A stretch of 36,700 nt of DNA, taken from assembly GCA_049509915.1 (NCBI GenBank), contig JBEKZL010000087.1, positions 1-36,700 of the forward strand, given 5' to 3'. The position numbers were made by a program, and so were the translations under genes. The notes below the pieces were generated by a model that made no database searches, had not been told where the DNA came from, and worked only from the letters and a program-made list of their open reading frames with translations. This stretch comes from JBEKYD01 sp049509915 (GTDB lineage: Bacteria > Acidobacteriota > Terriglobia > Bryobacterales > Bryobacteraceae). Below are positions 34,192 through 36,700 of the stretch, piece by piece; positions within the stretch are counted from its first letter, which is position 1, and each line of letters starts with the position of its first letter.

Positions 34192-34451
34192 GATAGTCCG
34201 GCCGCAGGCACAACGATCCAGTGTAATCCTTCTCTCGCACCAGCCGTTGGGGCTTAGCACAGAAAGGCGCGCGCCGAGGATCCGCGAGGAGCGGTTCCCG
34301 CCCAACGTCGACCACTTCCGACGGGACTCGACGGCGGATGATGGACTCGTTCCGCGGGCGCCGAGAACTCGACCCCTATGGGGTTATTGGACGGATAGCC
34401 TGTTAGCGACGGAGGCCCTTTGCCATGCACCCTTCCCGAGGCGCGCCGGCG

Positions 34452-35525
34452 CTATTGTAATATTCCCTGCGCCATCTGGGTCCCTTGCACGCGCGCGCGG
34501 ATCTTCGCGAAGGCGACATGTCGCGGGGTGGAAGTGTCGTCCGCAAAAGGCGCGAAGCCACAATCGTCGGTGGCGCCAAATTGCTCCGCCGGCAAGTGCT
34601 TGGCTGCCTTCAGCACCCGGTCAAGCACTTGCTCCGGTGTTTCCACTATGGGGTTGATAGGATCGATGACGCCAACGAACACCGTTTGCCGGGGTTGCAG
34701 ATGTTGGCCGATAATCTCCAATACTCGCTCCGGATCCTTTTCGCTCGCCAACTGGACGTAAAAGCGCCCAACGTGCAACCGGAAAAGTGCAGGCAGAAGG
34801 CCGGCATAATCCACATGGGCACTGTGAGTGGCGTCGCGGTCGCCGCCTGAACAGGTATGCACGCCAATCCGCTGGCGCTCCTGCAGTGAGAAGTGATCGA
34901 GAACCCGGTTGTTCAGCGCGACGAAGTTGTCCAGCAGTCCTCCGGATGGGTCAAGTTTGAGAGAGAACCGTCCCTCCGTGAAATCGATCTGCACGCTGTC
35001 GGCACCCTGTTCGAGGCAGGCGCGGATATCGCTCACAGCTTCACCCACCAAGTCCGAGAGGAACGCCTCTCGCGGGTAGCCCGGAAGTTCGATGGCCGGG
35101 TAAAGCAGGCTAAGGGCAGACGCCGAGATGACTGCCTGTTTCATCGGCAACTTTGTCAGACGCTTCGCGGCTTTCAGATATGTCGATGCGAAGGCGCCGT
35201 AGCGGAATGGGCCCGATGTCAGCCGCGGCAATTGCCGGGTGTGGCCGTCTTCAAAAGGAATGACCACGCCATCGGGCGCCAGGTTGCACAGCCCTTCGAG
35301 CGGGTAGGTCGCAAAGCTGGGCTTATTCTGTTCCCCGTCGGTAATAACCGGAGAACCGGTCTCCTCAAAAAGGCGGAGAGTGTCCCGCAGCGCGTCCTCC
35401 AAGACACGTGCGAATTCGGCGGCTGACATTCGGCCTTGCTGCAGAGCTTGACGGGCGGTAATCAGTTCCGCCGATCGCGGAATGCTTCCGATCGGTTCAG
35501 TAGGTATGTGCACCAATCCCCCCAC
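34452..35525 (-). CDS. MetE C-terminal-type (cobalamin-independent) methyltransferase
   Basis: 357 residues. It covers only the catalytic barrel of cobalamin-independent methionine synthase, the size of archaeal 'core MetE'. The zinc ligands are visible: RIGVHTCSGGDRDAT (His and Cys), VIDPINPIVETPEQV (Glu region) and GATDDCGFAPF (second Cys). The N-terminus has TEPIGSIPRSAELITARQAL and SPVITDGEQNKPSF, both typical. Stand-alone core proteins transfer a methyl group from various donors to homocysteine or other thiols; the folate-binding N-terminal half is missing by nature here, not by truncation. The start at 35525 could also be a few codons in. No regulatory leader was recognised. Confidence 0.85.
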   Translation of the reverse strand: MGGLVHIPTEPIGSIPRSAELITARQALQQGRMSAAEFARVLEDALRDTLRLFEETGSPVITDGEQNKPSFATYPLEGLCNLAPDGVVIPFEDGHTRQLPRLTSGPFRYGAFASTYLKAAKRLTKLPMKQAVISASALSLLYPAIELPGYPREAFLSDLVGEAVSDIRACLEQGADSVQIDFTEGRFSLKLDPSGGLLDNFVALNNRVLDHFSLQERQRIGVHTCSGGDRDATHSAHVDYAGLLPALFRLHVGRFYVQLASEKDPERVLEIIGQHLQPRQTVFVGVIDPINPIVETPEQVLDRVLKAAKHLPAEQFGATDDCGFAPFADDTSTPRHVAFAKIRARVQGTQMAQGILQ

Positions 35526-35689
35526 AATTCTCCTTCGGGACGATCCGAGGTTAGCCGAACCGCATGGTGACGCGCAATAATCGAATCCAATTAGGGGGCA
35601 TCATCACACCGGCGATGCGATGAAGGTCCACACGGCGCGTGCTTCCCAGGTAGTCCGCTCCGCTCTTAGACACGGTTTCGTCTCCCGCC

Positions 35690-35960
35690 GTTGGCAGGCC
35701 GCGCTCGCGTTCAGGCGCCTCGCCTGCGAGTTGGCTGGCGCCGACGCTCGCACTTGCACAGCGCCATCGACGGGCGGGCGCGGCGGAGGAAACGTCTTCC
35801 AGCGACTTACGCCGCGCCTCGATGACGTACGGTCAACCGCCGCCGCGTTCGCCGGGAACTCCGGCGACGGCACACGCGGCACGTCAGGCGGCGCCGGAGG
35901 GCCGACGGGCGAGCGCGACGAAGGGCGCCTCGTCCCCGAAATGCGCTTGCACGCGGAGCC
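35690..35960. repeat. Dispersed GC-rich repeat, copy D, in a 510-base gene-free stretch
   Basis: At 35846 CGTTCGCCGGGAACTCCGGC matches the core of copies A-C, then diverges. At about 35770 GGCGGGCGCGGCGGAGGAAA resembles the second module of A and E. At about 35890 GCCGGAGGGCCGACGGGC recalls the GGGAAGGCCGACGCGGG tail of copy B. All open frames here are GC-rich, without start signals. The rest of 35526-36037 holds nothing recognised. Confidence 0.45.
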
Positions 35961-36037
35961 ACGGCACTGGGGCTCGACGGTTGCTCGACCGCGCCACCCT
36001 CCCCCCAGGACCGCCGGAGGGCCCGCAATACCGACCC

Positions 36038-36292
36038 CTACGCTTCTGCCTCAATCGTTTCACGCACCCTGCGACTGATTTCGGAGCGATCCTCATTCAT
36101 TGCGAATGCGACGCGGCGTTCAAAGCCAAGCGGCCCGGTGATGATAACGCGAACGTCGCCACGGTAGGGATCGGCCGCAATCCGTGCCTCGTGTGGGCCG
36201 GCTACCTGCTTCCCGCCCGCTGTCACCGCCGCTTCGATGCCCTCCCGCCTGGCGGCCGGGATGCCTTTGCAGTCGAATACGGTTAGGGGCAC
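36038..36292 (-). CDS. Small hypothetical protein
   Basis: 84 residues from GTG 36292; the frame is open to 36376. The sequence (VFDCKGIPAARREGIEAAVT, then RIAADPYRGDVRVIITGPLG and FERRVAFAMNEDRSEISRRV) has a balanced, protein-like make-up with beta-alpha alternation and a helical end. No family recognised and no signal or membrane helix. There is no good ribosome-binding site for the GTG. It lies between repeat copy D and a pair of hairpins. Confidence 0.45.
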   Translation of the reverse strand: MPLTVFDCKGIPAARREGIEAAVTAGGKQVAGPHEARIAADPYRGDVRVIITGPLGFERRVAFAMNEDRSEISRRVRETIEAEA

Positions 36293-36421
36293 CCGCCTAT
36301 TATGGACGCATGAACTGCCACGTCCCGTGTCTCCGGCGCCGTCACGTCGATCCGCGCCGCTTACCTCGAGGAACACGTGGCATCGCCCGGAAGGCCGTGG
36401 CGGGCGCCCTCGGTACCACGG

Positions 36422-36507
36422 GCTTCACAGTTGGGTTTACTGTGAGGCCCCTTGAAGGATTGTCTGGAAGGGCACATGATTCTATCAGTTTGCGAAGCCA
36501 AACTGAC
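36422..36507. other. Two closely spaced hairpins in a gene-free stretch
   Basis: Hairpin 1 (about 36422-36448): GCTTCACAGT, loop TGGGTTT, ACTGTGAGGC; ten pairs including one G-T. Hairpin 2 (about 36485-36506): TCAGTTTG, loop CGAAGC, CAAACTGA; eight perfect pairs. Neither is followed by a T-run, so they are not standard terminators. They lie about 90-175 bases from the 3' end of the IS4-type transposase fragment and could be part of that element's end. The 303 bases between 36293 and 36595 hold no supported gene. Confidence 0.4.
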
Positions 36508-36595
36508 GCCGGAGATTTGAGCAAGCTGGAAGCTGTTGATAGTTGCCAAATCACGATGTTGGGGAAATGGAAATTCAGGCTAGCCCCAATACTGT

Positions 36596-36700
36596 TCACT
36601 TAACAATCCTGATACGCTTGGATATGTCGATGCGATGGGTGCGCATCGGCTTGCGTGGGCGTAGAGGGTAGTTACTCGTCTTGCGCTTCACGCCGCGCGG
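36596..36700 (-). mobile_element. IS4-type transposase C-terminus, runs off the window
   Basis: The minus strand reads PRGVKRKTSNYPLRPRKPMR and ends with a basic tail KRIRIVK and TGA at 36598-36596. A 'VKRK.SN.P.R' string and a basic -V/I-K end are typical of IS4-family transposase C-termini. Only 34 codons are visible, so whether the element is intact is unknown. Confidence 0.5.

Noticed and set aside
35620..36078. 152-codon plus-strand frame and its overlapping partner
   Set aside because: It runs through repeat copy D with Arg/Gly/Pro-rich, low-complexity content and no start signal.
36342..36599. 85-codon minus-strand frame at the window end
   Set aside because: It covers both hairpins, lacks a good start signal and matches no family I know.
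1..36700. CRISPR array, tRNA or rRNA genes
   Set aside because: No regular spacer-repeat pattern, tRNA cloverleaf with GTTCRA/TTC arm, or rRNA landmark was seen by eye; a covariance-model scan would be needed to exclude a tRNA.

Overview
The window reads as chromosome of a GC-rich soil-type Acidobacteriota, most like the Solibacter/Bryobacter group. This is judged from protein style and gene mix, not from a marker gene. Pointers are a large TonB-dependent receptor with an N-terminal carboxypeptidase-regulatory-like domain, many exported TIM-barrel sugar enzymes, a LigD of PE-LIG-POL order beside Ku, and a heavy load of decayed insertion sequences. No rRNA, tRNA or CRISPR array was found by eye.

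Layout. (1) 1-10.7 kb is ordinary housekeeping: the 3' part of an SPFH-domain protein and its zinc-ribbon membrane partner, a short XRE-antitoxin remnant, adenosine deaminase, glycogen branching enzyme, a PYROXD2-like FAD oxidoreductase, and a divergent ligD/ku pair in which ku is intact and ligD is broken at two places. (2) 10.6-13.5 kb is a minus-strand run of small unrecognised genes. It includes a one-helix protein overlapping a frameshifted YiiX/NlpC-like amidase by 4 bases, so it may be a phage-lysis-like or domesticated phage cassette. (3) 13.7-15.7 kb is a graveyard: an SbcD-like phosphoesterase remnant fused to a DUF6094-like methyltransferase remnant, an unidentified fragment, and an ISKra4-type transposase with a nonsense codon.

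(4) 15.9-26.9 kb is the most coherent and interesting block, a bidirectional catabolic locus around one regulatory gap. Leftward run a GntR/FadR regulator, a sugar epimerase, an MFS transporter of the hexuronate/anion:cation type, and a transketolase split into two subunits. Rightward run an exported nucleoside hydrolase, a TonB-dependent receptor (frameshifted at a T6 tract), a second exported nucleoside hydrolase and an RpiB/LacAB-type isomerase overlapping it by 4 bases. The simplest model is scavenging of nucleosides or other N-/O-ribosides: uptake through the outer membrane, periplasmic hydrolysis, sugar import, then isomerase, epimerase and transketolase steps. No sugar kinase is present, so the true substrate is open.

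(5) 27-36.7 kb is accessory sugar and miscellaneous functions: Tat-exported TIM-barrel proteins (IolE-like and mannonate dehydratase-like), YdcF, a small zinc-ribbon protein, a 675-residue secreted PHP-like protein and a MetE-core methyltransferase. These are interleaved with IS630, IS1380 and IS4-type transposase remnants and a GH42 beta-galactosidase remnant. A GC-rich dispersed repeat family recurs here at least five times and often sits where the gene remnants are cut off.

Several genes are interrupted by single-base shifts, some in homopolymers (G4 in ligD, T6 in the receptor). Those may be sequencing errors, whereas the missing internal block in ligD, the nonsense codons in transposases and the gene-fusion remnants look like genuine decay.
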